Positions 27,756 to 38,243 of a stretch of 38,314 nucleotides of DNA are shown in pieces. The notes beneath the pieces were generated by a model, which saw only the letters and a program-made list of their open reading frames with translations, ran no database searches and had not been told where the DNA came from. The position numbers and the translations under genes are program-made. Within the stretch, counting starts at the first letter, position 1; each line of letters begins with the position of its first letter. The DNA is from Rhodobacterales bacterium (GTDB taxonomy: Bacteria > Pseudomonadota > Alphaproteobacteria > Rhodobacterales > Rhodobacteraceae): positions 1 to 38,314 of the forward strand of contig PDSA01000034.1 of the NCBI GenBank assembly GCA_002748285.1, read 5' to 3'.

Positions 27756-28166
27756 ATGATGCAACACATAATTTCGCTGCTGCCAGAGAGGCTTCTGACC
27801 GTTCGCAAGCAGACTGGGGCGTCCCAAGTTGATTTTGCGACACGCCTTGGCGTTTCACCTCGGGCCTACAAAAATTATGAACTAGGCCTTAGGGATGTGC
27901 CTCTGAGCCTAATCGAGAGTATGCATCGAGAACTTGGCACCGATCTGAGCTGGCTTATTCTAGGCGAAGGAGCGTCAAACTCAGAAACCGCTCAGGGGAT
28001 CATTCGCAAAATTGTTTTTGGCATCCGGACGTTCGAAGACACTAACGGAAATCGTTTATCAAAAGAAAAAACGGCAACAGTTTTTACCTACCTCTTCTCG
28101 CAAATGTCTAATGGGCGCGATTTTTCGGAGGCGGATATGCACGCATACTTGGAAACAACGCTTTAG
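27756..28166 (+). CDS. XRE-family (phage-repressor-like) transcriptional regulator
   Basis: This 136-residue protein has an N-terminal helix-turn-helix at about residues 8-60: R-L-L-T-V-R-K-Q-T-G-A-S-Q-V-D-F-A-T-R-L, then R-A-Y-K-N-Y-E-L-G-L-R-D-V-P. W-L-I-L-G-E-G follows, as in many phage repressors. The rest has no clear domain. It is the first plus-strand gene, 10 bases before the membrane-protein gene, so it probably controls the restriction-modification operon and delays or limits its expression. ATG codons at 27756 and 27759 are both usable. Confidence 0.85.
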   Translation: MMQHIISLLPERLLTVRKQTGASQVDFATRLGVSPRAYKNYELGLRDVPLSLIESMHRELGTDLSWLILGEGASNSETAQGIIRKIVFGIRTFEDTNGNRLSKEKTATVFTYLFSQMSNGRDFSEADMHAYLETTL

Positions 28167-28176
28167 GAGGCAAACA

Positions 28177-28457
28177 ATGACAGCAGGAACCACTCTGCAG
28201 AATATCCTGTTCAATGAACGCTATATAGGCATTCGTGCGGTTAGGATAATGGCCGTCTTCGCGGCCATTTTTTCTGTTTCATATGGAGCCTTGCTCGTGT
28301 CCATGGCTTTAGCCGTCAGTCAGGCCGTGATACTTGTCATAGGACTTATCGCGGTTGTGACGATTAGCCTAACAGCCGGAATGGCCATAGTTCTCTGGAT
28401 CATTAATCACTTGACCCGATCCTATCTGGACGCACCACAAGCAACGAGCAGCACAGC

Positions 28458-28461
<4 letters not shown>
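28177..28461 (+). CDS. Small two-helix membrane protein coupled to hsdM
   Basis: This 94-residue protein has hydrophobic segments at about residues 24-46 and 50-77, a basic N-terminal stretch ([11 protein letters not shown]) and a short polar tail. I recognise no family. A strong TAGGAGG site precedes the ATG, and the stop overlaps the hsdM start as ATGA, so it is almost certainly expressed with the restriction genes. Type I systems do not normally include a membrane protein. It could be a membrane-acting effector, an anchor or an unrelated passenger. Confidence 0.75.
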
Positions 28462-30007
<1,546 letters not shown>

Positions 30008-30011
<4 letters not shown>

Positions 30012-30412
30012 AGCTAGAACTGTCGTCATTTGAAAATGCCCTTGCCTCGTTGGACGAAGCTCTGGTGGAATATGACCGCACACAAAGCCAGTTCGTCAAA
30101 GACGCCTGTATTCAGCGATTCGAATACACCTATGCACTGGCCCACAAACTGCTGAAGCGACAGTTGGAGATGATGTCACCCAACCCGTCCGAGATCGACC
30201 AGATGAGCTTTCCCGACATGATCCGGTCTGGTGCGGAACGCGGACTGCTGGCCAATGGCTGGGATGAGTGGCAACGCTTTCGCCATGCACGCAATGCGAC
30301 CAGCTATGCTTACAACGAGAAAAAAGCCAATGAGGTTTTTTCCCGCATCCCCGCCTTTCGGGACGAGGCTGCGTTCCTGCTAGACCGCTTGCAGGAGCGT
30401 AACGCGGCATGA
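30008..30412 (+). CDS. HI0074-family HEPN protein (nucleotidyltransferase partner)
   Basis: This 134-residue all-helical protein matches the HI0074 'nucleotidyltransferase substrate-binding' family, a HEPN branch that pairs with MNT nucleotidyltransferases. Features include [17 protein letters not shown] near residues 34-50 and [14 protein letters not shown] at 91-104. In relatives the last motif is usually R-N-x-T-S-H-T-Y, the Rx4HxY site; here the His position is Y100 while the modifiable Tyr (Y102) is kept. RNase activity may be lost. It overlaps hsdM and the MNT-hsdS gene by 4 bases each. Confidence 0.85.
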
Positions 30413-32016
30413 AGGGCAAGATCGACATCAGCCCCGAGCAGTTGAAGATCGTGCAGGGGATATTGAAAGATCACCTGCCGGGGGGCACGCTGGCCTGGGC
30501 CTTTGGCAGCCGTGTGACATGGACGGCAAAACCCTTTTCCGATCTGGACATCGCGCTGGAAGGAGCCGCCCCCCTGCCCTCCGATGTGCTGATCGACCTG
30601 GACGAGGCGTTCGAGGCCTCCGATCTGCCGTGGAAAGTGGACGTGATCGACCTGAACGCGGTGTCGCCGGAGTTTCGGGCGATTGTGGAGCGGCAGAGGG
30701 TGCCTGCGGATTGGGAAGAGATAAACTTATCCGAAGTCTTTATTGTTTCTTCGGGACTGTCAAAACCGCGTTCGGAGTTTGGCTCCGGTTTCCCATTTCT
30801 CACTTTCAAAGATGTTTTTTACAATACTTTTATCCCGTCAGAATTGGGTGGCCTAGTTGCTTCGACCGAGAGTGAACGTGCTAAACACTCTATTCAGAGA
30901 GGAGACGTTTTTCTCACAAGAACGAGTGAAACATTCGACGAGCTTGGTATGAGTTGCGTTGCGCTAGCCAATATTCCACACGCTACTTTCAACGGGTTCA
31001 CGAAGCGCCTCAGGCCCAAAAAACCAAAGAAGATTATCCCTGAATATTTGGGCTATTATTTCAAAAGCCCAAAATTTAGGAGTGCGGTCAATGCCGTTTC
31101 TACGATGTCCACGCGCGCAAGTCTGAACAACAGCATGCTCGCTGTTTTGCCCCTTGTTCTGCCACCTCTTTTCGAACAATCAAACATTGCTCAAGTCTTG
31201 AAGGCATTCGACGATAAAATCGAGCTAAACCGGCGGATGAATGAAACCTTGGAGGCGATGGCGCGGGCGGTGTTTCGGGATTGGTTCGTCGATTTCGGCC
31301 CCACCCGCCGCAAGGCCGCAGGGATCACCAACCCCGCCGCCATCCTCGGCGGCCTCCTCCCCGACCCCACCAAAGCCGCCGATCTCGCCGCCCTCTTCCC
31401 CGACAGATTCGGAGCGAAGGACCTGCCCGAGGGGTGGGAAAAGCGACCGTTGGATAAAATCGCAGACTTCCTGAACGGATTGGCATTACAGAAATATCCA
31501 GCAAAACCCCACGAAGACAGCCTCCCTGTCATCAAGATTGCTGAGCTGCGAAATGGCGTATCCGCAAAGTCCAATCGTGCGTCCCGCGAAGTGCCAGAAA
31601 AGTATATACTCAAGGATGGGGATTACATCTTTTCTTGGTCCGGTAGCCTCATGGCCAAGTATTGGACCGAAGGCGAAGGCGCACTCAACCAACACCTCTT
31701 CAAAGTGACCTCCAAGTCTCATCCAATGTGGGTCGTTTCGGGATGGGTTGAACACCACTTGGCAGAGTTCCAAAGGATCGCTGCCGCAAAGGCAGTGACG
31801 ATGGGGCACATCAAGCGTTCTCACTTGTCGGAAGCGATGTGTGTTCTGCCCCATGAAAAGGCTCTTGAGCTGATGGGGCAGGTCATAGAACCGCTTATGG
31901 CTCTAATCATCCAAAACAGCTTGGAAAACCAAACCCTCGCCGCCACCCGAGACCTCCTCCTCCCCAAACTCATGTCCGGCGACCTCCGCCTGACCGGCAC
32001 GGAGGGTGCGGCTTGA
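30409..32016 (+). CDS. hsdS: MNT nucleotidyltransferase-HsdS fusion (type I specificity subunit)
   Basis: This 535-residue protein joins two parts. Residues 1 to about 97 are a minimal nucleotidyltransferase with the full signature G33-S34, ten residues, D45-L-D47, and a third Asp at D78 in K-V-D-V-I-D. Residues about 98-535 are a complete HsdS: target domain 1 (about 100-255), conserved helix F-E-Q-S-N-I-A-Q-V-L-K-A-F-D-D-K-I-E-L-N, D-W-F-V-D-F-G-P-T-R-R-K, target domain 2 (about 338-480) and helix R-D-L-L-L-P-K-L-M-S-G-D-L. HsdS recognises the split DNA target; MNT enzymes usually adenylylate a HEPN partner, which is the gene just upstream. Confidence 0.93.
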   Translation: MKGKIDISPEQLKIVQGILKDHLPGGTLAWAFGSRVTWTAKPFSDLDIALEGAAPLPSDVLIDLDEAFEASDLPWKVDVIDLNAVSPEFRAIVERQRVPADWEEINLSEVFIVSSGLSKPRSEFGSGFPFLTFKDVFYNTFIPSELGGLVASTESERAKHSIQRGDVFLTRTSETFDELGMSCVALANIPHATFNGFTKRLRPKKPKKIIPEYLGYYFKSPKFRSAVNAVSTMSTRASLNNSMLAVLPLVLPPLFEQSNIAQVLKAFDDKIELNRRMNETLEAMARAVFRDWFVDFGPTRRKAAGITNPAAILGGLLPDPTKAADLAALFPDRFGAKDLPEGWEKRPLDKIADFLNGLALQKYPAKPHEDSLPVIKIAELRNGVSAKSNRASREVPEKYILKDGDYIFSWSGSLMAKYWTEGEGALNQHLFKVTSKSHPMWVVSGWVEHHLAEFQRIAAAKAVTMGHIKRSHLSEAMCVLPHEKALELMGQVIEPLMALIIQNSLENQTLAATRDLLLPKLMSGDLRLTGTEGAA

Positions 32017-33083
32017 AGAAGGAAGTGAAACAGCTTCGTGAGAAGGCGATCAACGCGCTTGTGCTGTCCATCGACCACTTCAACAGGCCGTGGGATCGAG
32101 GCCGCACCGAGGCCGTGTTGATCTTGATGGATCACTCGTTCGAGATGCTGTTAAAGGCCGCAATCAGGCACAAGAACGGAAAAATCCGCAAGCCACGCGA
32201 GAAGCAAACAATCGGTTTCGATGCGTGCGTTCGCAAAGGCCTGACCGATGCCAGCCTGAAATTCCTTTCCGAAGAGCAGGCGCTTACGCTTCAGACGATC
32301 AACGGGCAAAGAGATGCAGCACAGCACTACCTCGTCGACATGTCGGAACACCAGCTCTACTTCTATGCGCAAGCCGGGGTTACGCTTTTCCGTGACATCC
32401 ACGATGCGGTTTTCGAGGAAAAGCTCATCCTTGAGCTGCCAGAACGTGTCCTGCCCATATCAACAACTGCGCCGCGCGACCTAACCACGCTGTTTGATCA
32501 GGAAGTGGAAGAGATCAAGTCGCTACTTGCCCCTGGTACGAGGCGAAAGATGGATGCAGTGGCAAAAGCCCGCAGCCTCGCCGTGCTGGAGAGCGCCGTA
32601 AATGGCGACTACGAACAACCCAGTGACGGTGAACTGGAAAAAGTCTGTAAGCGCCTCAGTGAAGGCGAAGCCTGGACAGGCGTATTCCCTGGCGTCGCTG
32701 CGATCAACATTTCCGCAGAGGGCGAAGGTCCAACGCTTTGCCTGCGCTTGACCAAGAGGGAAGGGTTACCTGTTACCCTGCTCAAAGAGGGCGAAGGGTC
32801 CGGTGCGGCGGTCGCTCTGAAACGCGTCAACGAACTGGATTTCTACAGCTTGGGAGCTAAGGACCTCGCAGGAAAAGTTAGCTTAACTGTCCCGAAGTCG
32901 CGGGCATTGGTCGACTACCTGAAGCTTCGGGATAACCCTGATTACTTCAAGGAATTTAAGATTAGTGGAGTGACGCACGCCCGATATTCTCCGAAGGCAG
33001 TCAAGGCCATGAAGGATGCGCTCCAAGATGTGTCGATTGAGGACGTATGGGCACAACATAAGGCTAAAGCGGTAAAAAAGTGA
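32013..33083 (+). CDS. DUF3644 domain protein (HEPN-like)
   Basis: This 356-residue protein matches the DUF3644 family in its first half: A-L-V-L-S-I-D-H-F-N-R-P and V-L-I-L-M-D-H-S-F-E-M-L-L-K-A-A. At 100-105 it has R-D-A-A-Q-H, an Rx4H pattern as in HEPN ribonucleases. The C-terminal half is more polar and unassigned. The TTG start overlaps the hsdS stop as TTGA and has GGAGG upstream, so translation is coupled. DUF3644 is often seen in defence loci. The function here is unknown; RNA cleavage or sensing is a reasonable guess. Confidence 0.8.
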   Translation: MKKEVKQLREKAINALVLSIDHFNRPWDRGRTEAVLILMDHSFEMLLKAAIRHKNGKIRKPREKQTIGFDACVRKGLTDASLKFLSEEQALTLQTINGQRDAAQHYLVDMSEHQLYFYAQAGVTLFRDIHDAVFEEKLILELPERVLPISTTAPRDLTTLFDQEVEEIKSLLAPGTRRKMDAVAKARSLAVLESAVNGDYEQPSDGELEKVCKRLSEGEAWTGVFPGVAAINISAEGEGPTLCLRLTKREGLPVTLLKEGEGSGAAVALKRVNELDFYSLGAKDLAGKVSLTVPKSRALVDYLKLRDNPDYFKEFKISGVTHARYSPKAVKAMKDALQDVSIEDVWAQHKAKAVKK

Positions 33084-33123
33084 TGATTGAAAGCCAACTG
33101 ATTGCAGCGAGGCGCTTGTACTG

Positions 33124-33879
33124 ATGAGTGACCTTTACCCCAACATCGACGCCTTTTGCCGTCACTGGTCCAATGCGGCGATGCTTCAGCATACCTACGA
33201 GGCGCTGGAACGCGAGTTCAAAGCCGGGAACGACGGCTGTATCGACGCCGCCAAGAGCATCCTCGAATGCGCTTGCAAGACCTTGGTCGAGGAACTGGAT
33301 GATCCGATCAAGCCTATTCGGGAACGCTCTGACAGCCCCATAAAGAGCGACAACCCCAGCCTCGGAAATTGGCTGACAGCTGCCATCCGCCTGCTTAACC
33401 TTGTCGATGATCGCACTGACCCTCTGAACAGGGTGATTTCGCAGTACAACACACTGACGGTCGAGTTGGGTAATTTTCGCAAAAAGGCCGGGCCACTTAG
33501 TCATGGCAAGCTGGGCTTTGTGAATCGACTAAGTGAACACCACCGGCGAATGGCGATAATCGCAGCCGACACGGTGATCGGCTTCCTGCACGATGCCTAT
33601 CTAGATCAGCAGACGGACCCTGTACGAACGTTTGAGCCTTACGAGCGCTTCAGCGTCTTTAATGAAAAAATTGATGCTTACGTTGGCTTTGCGGGTGCGC
33701 GGATCGAAGATGGAAGATTGATCGTCGGTATTGAACTGGAAGAGTTCGATACCAGACGCATCGACATCAGCGTATCCCAACTGCTGTTCGGCGTTGAGCG
33801 GCAGACTTACAAGGAGGCGCTCCGCCGGACGGCTGCTCTTCCGCTTCCTGAACCCGAGGAGGAAGCCGTTGATGATTAA
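33124..33879 (+). CDS. Abortive-infection C-terminal (Abi_C-like) protein
   Basis: This 251-residue protein resembles the Abi_C family. An N-terminal helical part ([15 protein letters not shown] near residues 40-54) is followed by [16 protein letters not shown], with R119 and H127, the place where HEPN-like Abi_C proteins carry an R...H pair. The spacing here is seven residues. The last 90 residues are acidic and unassigned. The gene lies 40 bases after DUF3644 and overlaps hsdR by 8 bases. Abi_C proteins are linked to phage-triggered growth arrest; the role here is inferred from context. Confidence 0.75.
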   Translation: MSDLYPNIDAFCRHWSNAAMLQHTYEALEREFKAGNDGCIDAAKSILECACKTLVEELDDPIKPIRERSDSPIKSDNPSLGNWLTAAIRLLNLVDDRTDPLNRVISQYNTLTVELGNFRKKAGPLSHGKLGFVNRLSEHHRRMAIIAADTVIGFLHDAYLDQQTDPVRTFEPYERFSVFNEKIDAYVGFAGARIEDGRLIVGIELEEFDTRRIDISVSQLLFGVERQTYKEALRRTAALPLPEPEEEAVDD

Positions 33880-36800
33880 CGAAGACTTGGTCGAACAGGC
33901 CGCGCTGGCCATTTTGCAAGATCAGGGCGTCCCCTATCTGGGTGCGGATGTGATCTCGCCCGATGGCACAGCGCCTGAGCGCGCGTCCTATGGCGAGATT
34001 CTGTTGATAAGGCGGCTGGAAGAGGCCGTTGCGCAGTTGAACCCTCACATCCCCGAAGATGCCCAACGGGACGCGCTGCGCCAGATCACCGGGTCGGCGT
34101 CGCAAAGCCTGACCGAGGAAAACCGGCGCATCCATGCGCTGCTGGTCAATGGCGTGGACGTGGAGTTCAAGGCGGATGACGGAACGATTCGGGGCGACAA
34201 GGTATGGCTGGTCGATTTCGAGAACCCCCAGGCCAATGACTGGCTGGTGACAAACCAGTTCACCGTGATTGAGGGCAAGCACAAGCGCCGCCCGGATGTT
34301 GTCGTGTTCCTGAACGGCCTACCCGTAGCGGTGATCGAACTGAAGAACGCCGCCAGCGAGGCCGCGACCATCGAGAATGCCTTTGCCCAACTTCAAACCT
34401 ACAAACAGCAGATTCCATCCCTGTTTCGCACGAACGCAGTGCTGATCAGTTCCGACGGCTTGTTGGCGAGGATCGGTTCACTGACAGCCAATGAAGAGCG
34501 TTTCATGCCGTGGCGCTCTGTCACCGGGGCGGTCGGGGATTTCACGCCTGAAGGTCCGCAGGAGATGGCGACGCTGCTCAGGGGCGTGTTCGACAAGGGG
34601 CGCTTTTTAGAGCTGTTGCGCGATTTTACGGTGTTTGGCGATATGGGCGATGGCCCTTTCAAGATTATCGCGGGGTATCACCAGTTTTTCGGCGCGCGAA
34701 AGGCTTTGGTGAGTGCCGTCGAGGCTTCCCAGCCAGAGGGCAACCGCCGTATCGGTGTTATCTGGCACACACAAGGGTCTGGCAAATCACTGCTTATGGC
34801 GTTTTTCGCCGGGTTGCTGGTGCGCAGTTCCGCGATGCAAAATCCGACCCTGATCGTCCTGACCGACCGCAACGATCTGGATGACCAGCTTTTCCAGACC
34901 TTTGCCATGACGAAGGACCTGATCCGGCAGACGCCCGAGCACGCGGAAAGTCGGGAAGAGCTGCGCGATTTGCTGGCCCGGCAATCCGGCGGCGTGATCT
35001 TCACCACCATGCAAAAGTTCACCCCTGAGAAAGGCGAAGAGCGTTTCCCAACTCTGACTGACCGTCGAAACGTGATCGTCATCGCCGATGAGGCGCATCG
35101 CAGTCAGTATGGGCTGGATGCCAAGGTTAACACCAAGACCGGTGAGCGGAAATACGGCTATGCGCACTATGTACGTCAAGCGCTTCCGAATGCATCCTTT
35201 GTCGGCTTTACCGGGACACCGATTGAGACCGCAGACGTAAACACCCCAGCAGTTTTTGGGGACTATGTCGATATCTATGACATTACGCGGGCCGTCGAAG
35301 ACAAGGCGACAGTGCCGATTTACTATGAGAGCCGGTTGGCCCGTATCGAACTTAACGAGGACAAAAAGCCGAAGATCGACGAAGACGTCGCGGCGATCCT
35401 TGAAGACGAGACATTGTCCGAGCAGGAAAAGACCAAGGCCAAATGGAGTACCGTTGAGGCACTGGTTGGTGCAGAAAAGCGGCTAAAACAAGTTGCCGCA
35501 GACCTTGTAGAGCACCTTGAAGCGCGGACTTCTGCCCTTGGCGGCAAAGCTATGGCCGTTTGCATGAGCCGCCGTATCTGCGTGGCGCTCTATAAGGAAA
35601 TCATCGCCCTTCGCCCAGGCTGGCATTCTGACGACGATGCATCTGGCGCGGTCAAGATCGTCATGACTGGCTCGGCATCGGACCCGCTCGAATGGCAACC
35701 TCATATCGGAAACCAGAAAAGGCGTGACGATTTGGCCAAGAGGGCTCGCGACCCTGATGATCCTCTGAAGCTGGTCATCGTAAGGGATATGTGGCTCACC
35801 GGCTTTGACGCCCCCTGCATGCACACAATGTATGTCGACAAGCCTATGCGTGGACATGGTTTGATGCAGGCCATAGCAAGGGTAAATCGGGTATTTCGCG
35901 ATAAGCCTGGCGGGCTTGTTGTCGATTACATCGGCATTGCCCAAAACTTAAAGAACGCTCTGTCACAGTATTCCGACGCTGATCGCGAACGCACCGGAAT
36001 CGACGAGGAGCAAGCTGTCGCGCTTCTCGCTGAAAAGCTCGATGTCGTGCGCCACATGTTTAACGGTCACAACTACAGCTCAGGCCTTCATGGCACGGCG
36101 CAGCTTCGCTTAAAAGCGCTCGGTGATGCCGTCGATTGGATCGTTGGGCGACAAGCTCAGACTGCGCGTCAGAAAACATCTGATGTCGATAAAAAGAAAG
36201 AGCTTTCGCGGTTTCAGGATGCTGTCCTTGCACTGTCACGCGCATTTGCTCTGGCGTCGTCCAGCGACCTCGCAAAGGAGGTTAAGGATGAGGTTGGTTT
36301 CCTTCAGGCCATACGCGCAGCGATGACCAAAACCAGTGCCAAGGGCAAGCTCTCGTCACGCGCCAAGCAGTTTGCTATCGAGCAACTCGTCAACAAAGCC
36401 GTCGCCGATGCGGAAATCGTAGACATCCTACATGCGGCAGGTATCAAAACACCGGATATCTCCATCCTGTCAGACGAATTCCTTCTCGAAATACAGTCTA
36501 TGGAACGAAAGAATCTTGCGTTGGAGGCGTTAAAGAAACTCCTGAATGGCGAGATCAAAAGCAAAGCCAAGAGAAACGTTGTTGAAAGCCGCGCCTTCAG
36601 TCAGCGTCTTGAAGAAGCCGTTGCTCGCTATCATGCCAACGCGATTTCTACAGTCGAGATGATACAGACTCTCATTGATCTGGCCAAAGAGGTAAAAGCC
36701 TCAGCGGCCCGTGGCGAAGCCGAAGGCTTGTCCGACGAAGAACTGGCCTTTTACGACGCCTTGGCACAGAACAACAGCGCCGTCGAGGCAATGGGCAACG

Positions 36801-37012
36801 ACCAACTGCGCCTGATCTCCCATGAACTGCTTGAACAGGTTCGCAAGAATGCAACTGTCGATTGGCACAAAAAGGAAAGCGCGAGGGCTAGAATGCGGAT
36901 CTTAGTCAAACGCATTCTCAAGAAATACGGCTATCCCCCTGATTTATCAACAGAAGCTGTTCAGACGGTGTTGGAACAGGCCGAGGCCCTGTTAAAGGAG
37001 GTGGCCATTTGA
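33872..37012 (+). CDS. hsdR: Type I restriction endonuclease motor subunit, HsdR
   Basis: HsdR translocates DNA using ATP and cuts unmodified DNA far from the recognition site. The 1046-residue protein has the N-terminal nuclease D142...E156-L-K158 (R-P-D-V-V-V-F and A-V-I-E-L-K-N), Walker A Q-G-S-G-K-S at 301-306, DEAH at 406-409 and the later helicase segment [10 protein letters not shown]. The C-terminal 150 residues are helical, for docking. All motifs are intact. The ATG at 33872 has GAGGAGG upstream and overlaps the Abi_C-like gene by 8 bases; the frame is open further upstream without homology. Confidence 0.95.
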   Translation: MINEDLVEQAALAILQDQGVPYLGADVISPDGTAPERASYGEILLIRRLEEAVAQLNPHIPEDAQRDALRQITGSASQSLTEENRRIHALLVNGVDVEFKADDGTIRGDKVWLVDFENPQANDWLVTNQFTVIEGKHKRRPDVVVFLNGLPVAVIELKNAASEAATIENAFAQLQTYKQQIPSLFRTNAVLISSDGLLARIGSLTANEERFMPWRSVTGAVGDFTPEGPQEMATLLRGVFDKGRFLELLRDFTVFGDMGDGPFKIIAGYHQFFGARKALVSAVEASQPEGNRRIGVIWHTQGSGKSLLMAFFAGLLVRSSAMQNPTLIVLTDRNDLDDQLFQTFAMTKDLIRQTPEHAESREELRDLLARQSGGVIFTTMQKFTPEKGEERFPTLTDRRNVIVIADEAHRSQYGLDAKVNTKTGERKYGYAHYVRQALPNASFVGFTGTPIETADVNTPAVFGDYVDIYDITRAVEDKATVPIYYESRLARIELNEDKKPKIDEDVAAILEDETLSEQEKTKAKWSTVEALVGAEKRLKQVAADLVEHLEARTSALGGKAMAVCMSRRICVALYKEIIALRPGWHSDDDASGAVKIVMTGSASDPLEWQPHIGNQKRRDDLAKRARDPDDPLKLVIVRDMWLTGFDAPCMHTMYVDKPMRGHGLMQAIARVNRVFRDKPGGLVVDYIGIAQNLKNALSQYSDADRERTGIDEEQAVALLAEKLDVVRHMFNGHNYSSGLHGTAQLRLKALGDAVDWIVGRQAQTARQKTSDVDKKKELSRFQDAVLALSRAFALASSSDLAKEVKDEVGFLQAIRAAMTKTSAKGKLSSRAKQFAIEQLVNKAVADAEIVDILHAAGIKTPDISILSDEFLLEIQSMERKNLALEALKKLLNGEIKSKAKRNVVESRAFSQRLEEAVARYHANAISTVEMIQTLIDLAKEVKASAARGEAEGLSDEELAFYDALAQNNSAVEAMGNDQLRLISHELLEQVRKNATVDWHKKESARARMRILVKRILKKYGYPPDLSTEAVQTVLEQAEALLKEVAI

Positions 37013-37077
37013 TCGTGCTCTTTGCCAGTGGCCAGCTTTCGGATTCCCTGCGAGGCAGGACAAGGGATTGAATGACA

Positions 37078-37311
37078 CTACCCTGCATGCTCCTCTTCCG
37101 GCTTTACCAACTCGACATGGCTGATGCCAAGCGCCTGAGCTAGTTCGTAAAGCGTGATCACAGTCGGGTTCCGTTTTCCCTGCTCCAAACCGCTCAAATA
37201 TTGCTGGCTGAACCCTGAACGCTCCTCGATCTGCTCCTGTGTCAGACCCTTCTCCCGACGCAGGCGAGCGAAATTTCGACCTACCAGTTTACGCATATCC
37301 ATGCGAGCCAA
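37078..37311 (-). CDS. Small XRE-family regulator
   Basis: This 77-residue protein is essentially one helix-turn-helix domain: F-A-R-L-R-R-E-K-G-L-T-Q-E-Q-I-E-E-R-S-G, then Q-Q-Y-L-S-G-L-E-Q-G-K-R-N-P-T. It ends shortly after A-L-G-I-S-H-V-E-L. It is convergent with hsdR and divergent from the secreted-protein gene, so it may repress that gene and itself through the AT-rich region at 37312-37357. An ATG five codons in is an alternative start. Confidence 0.88.
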   Translation of the reverse strand: MARMDMRKLVGRNFARLRREKGLTQEQIEERSGFSQQYLSGLEQGKRNPTVITLYELAQALGISHVELVKPEEEHAG

Positions 37312-37319
37312 AGTCGTGG

Positions 37320-37355
37320 TTTACATACTTTAATGTTATCAACTATAATATGTAA
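37320..37355 (+). promoter_or_regulatory. Sigma-70-type promoter within an inverted repeat
   Basis: TTTACA (37320-37325) and TATAAT (37344-37349) are spaced by 18 bases, a good sigma-70 promoter for the secreted-protein gene starting at 37391. The arms TTACATA (37321-37327) and TATGTAA (37349-37355) form an inverted repeat covering both boxes, a position expected for a repressor site. The adjacent XRE gene is the likely repressor; that is inferred. Confidence 0.5.
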
Positions 37356-37390
37356 TTGTGGCATTTTCCGGCGATTTGGTGAGGGACAAA

Positions 37391-38239
37391 ATGAAGAAGT
37401 TTTCCTTTAGCTTAGTGTTCTGTAGCGTTTTTGCTGCTGTCACCACGTTTTTGCCCATTCCCGCCCACGCCCAAGATCATCTGACCGAAACGCTGACGCC
37501 AGCCCCGCGCCCTTACCCCTACGCAATCCTCGACATTCAGCCGGGGGCGGACGCGATGGAGGCAAGCAGCATGTTCGGGGAGCGGATGATGCTGATCCTC
37601 GTGCCAGAGCAGGTTGCGCTGCGGGTCGAGAATGGCGAGGGACGCGCATTTGCGTTGACCTTCGATCAAAAACTGGTGACGCAGGGCGTGGGTCTGCACA
37701 CCCGAATGGGGCGCGATCCCTATGCCGAGATCACCGCCACGCTGGCGACCGAGGCCATGGGCGGGCGGGTGCTGCAAATCCGGCGCACGATCCGCGAGCC
37801 CAACGAGAACCTGCCGGAACCCGCCGCGCTGATCGCACAGTTGGAAGAGCGCTATGGCCCACCGTCAAAGCGTGACGGCAGTGGTGCGACTTGGGCTTGG
37901 AGCGAGGACGGCTTCATCCCCGATCTCGACGGCCAGCCGCTGCATGAAATCACGACAATTGATCAGCGCGGCACCCGCAAGACGACACAATACCGACCCT
38001 GCACCAGCTATTCCCAGGGGGCCGAGTACCGTTTTCGCCAACACCGCGAAACGCCGATCATGCCGGGGTGCACCGCGCTTTTCTCGGTTGGCTTCAAGGG
38101 TGGTGCGCAGCTCTCGACCGTCAGCTTTTCGCTGACCGATTTCGACCTGATTCGCCAGCATGTGGCTGAGGTGGACCGCCAGATCATTGAAGCCTTGAGC
38201 TCCGACGCGCCGGTAGCGCCCTCTGATATGGACCTATGA
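37391..38239 (+). CDS. Secreted or periplasmic protein of unknown function
   Basis: About 282 residues. The start at 37391 has GAGGG upstream and gives a signal peptide, M-K-K-F-S-F-S-L-V-F-C, hydrophobic to about residue 22, with a likely cut after A-H-A. The mature protein is mixed alpha/beta, with E-E-R-Y-G-P-P-S near the middle and two cysteines at P-C-T-S-Y and P-G-C-T-A that may form a disulfide. I recognise no family. The promoter at 37320 and the divergent XRE regulator suggest it is controlled separately from the restriction operon. Confidence 0.7.
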   Translation: MKKFSFSLVFCSVFAAVTTFLPIPAHAQDHLTETLTPAPRPYPYAILDIQPGADAMEASSMFGERMMLILVPEQVALRVENGEGRAFALTFDQKLVTQGVGLHTRMGRDPYAEITATLATEAMGGRVLQIRRTIREPNENLPEPAALIAQLEERYGPPSKRDGSGATWAWSEDGFIPDLDGQPLHEITTIDQRGTRKTTQYRPCTSYSQGAEYRFRQHRETPIMPGCTALFSVGFKGGAQLSTVSFSLTDFDLIRQHVAEVDRQIIEALSSDAPVAPSDMDL

Positions 38240-38243
38240 CACG

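Noticed and set aside
37009..37071. A 20-codon frame overlapping the hsdR stop
   Set aside because: Too short, with a TTG start and no sequence feature; likely chance.
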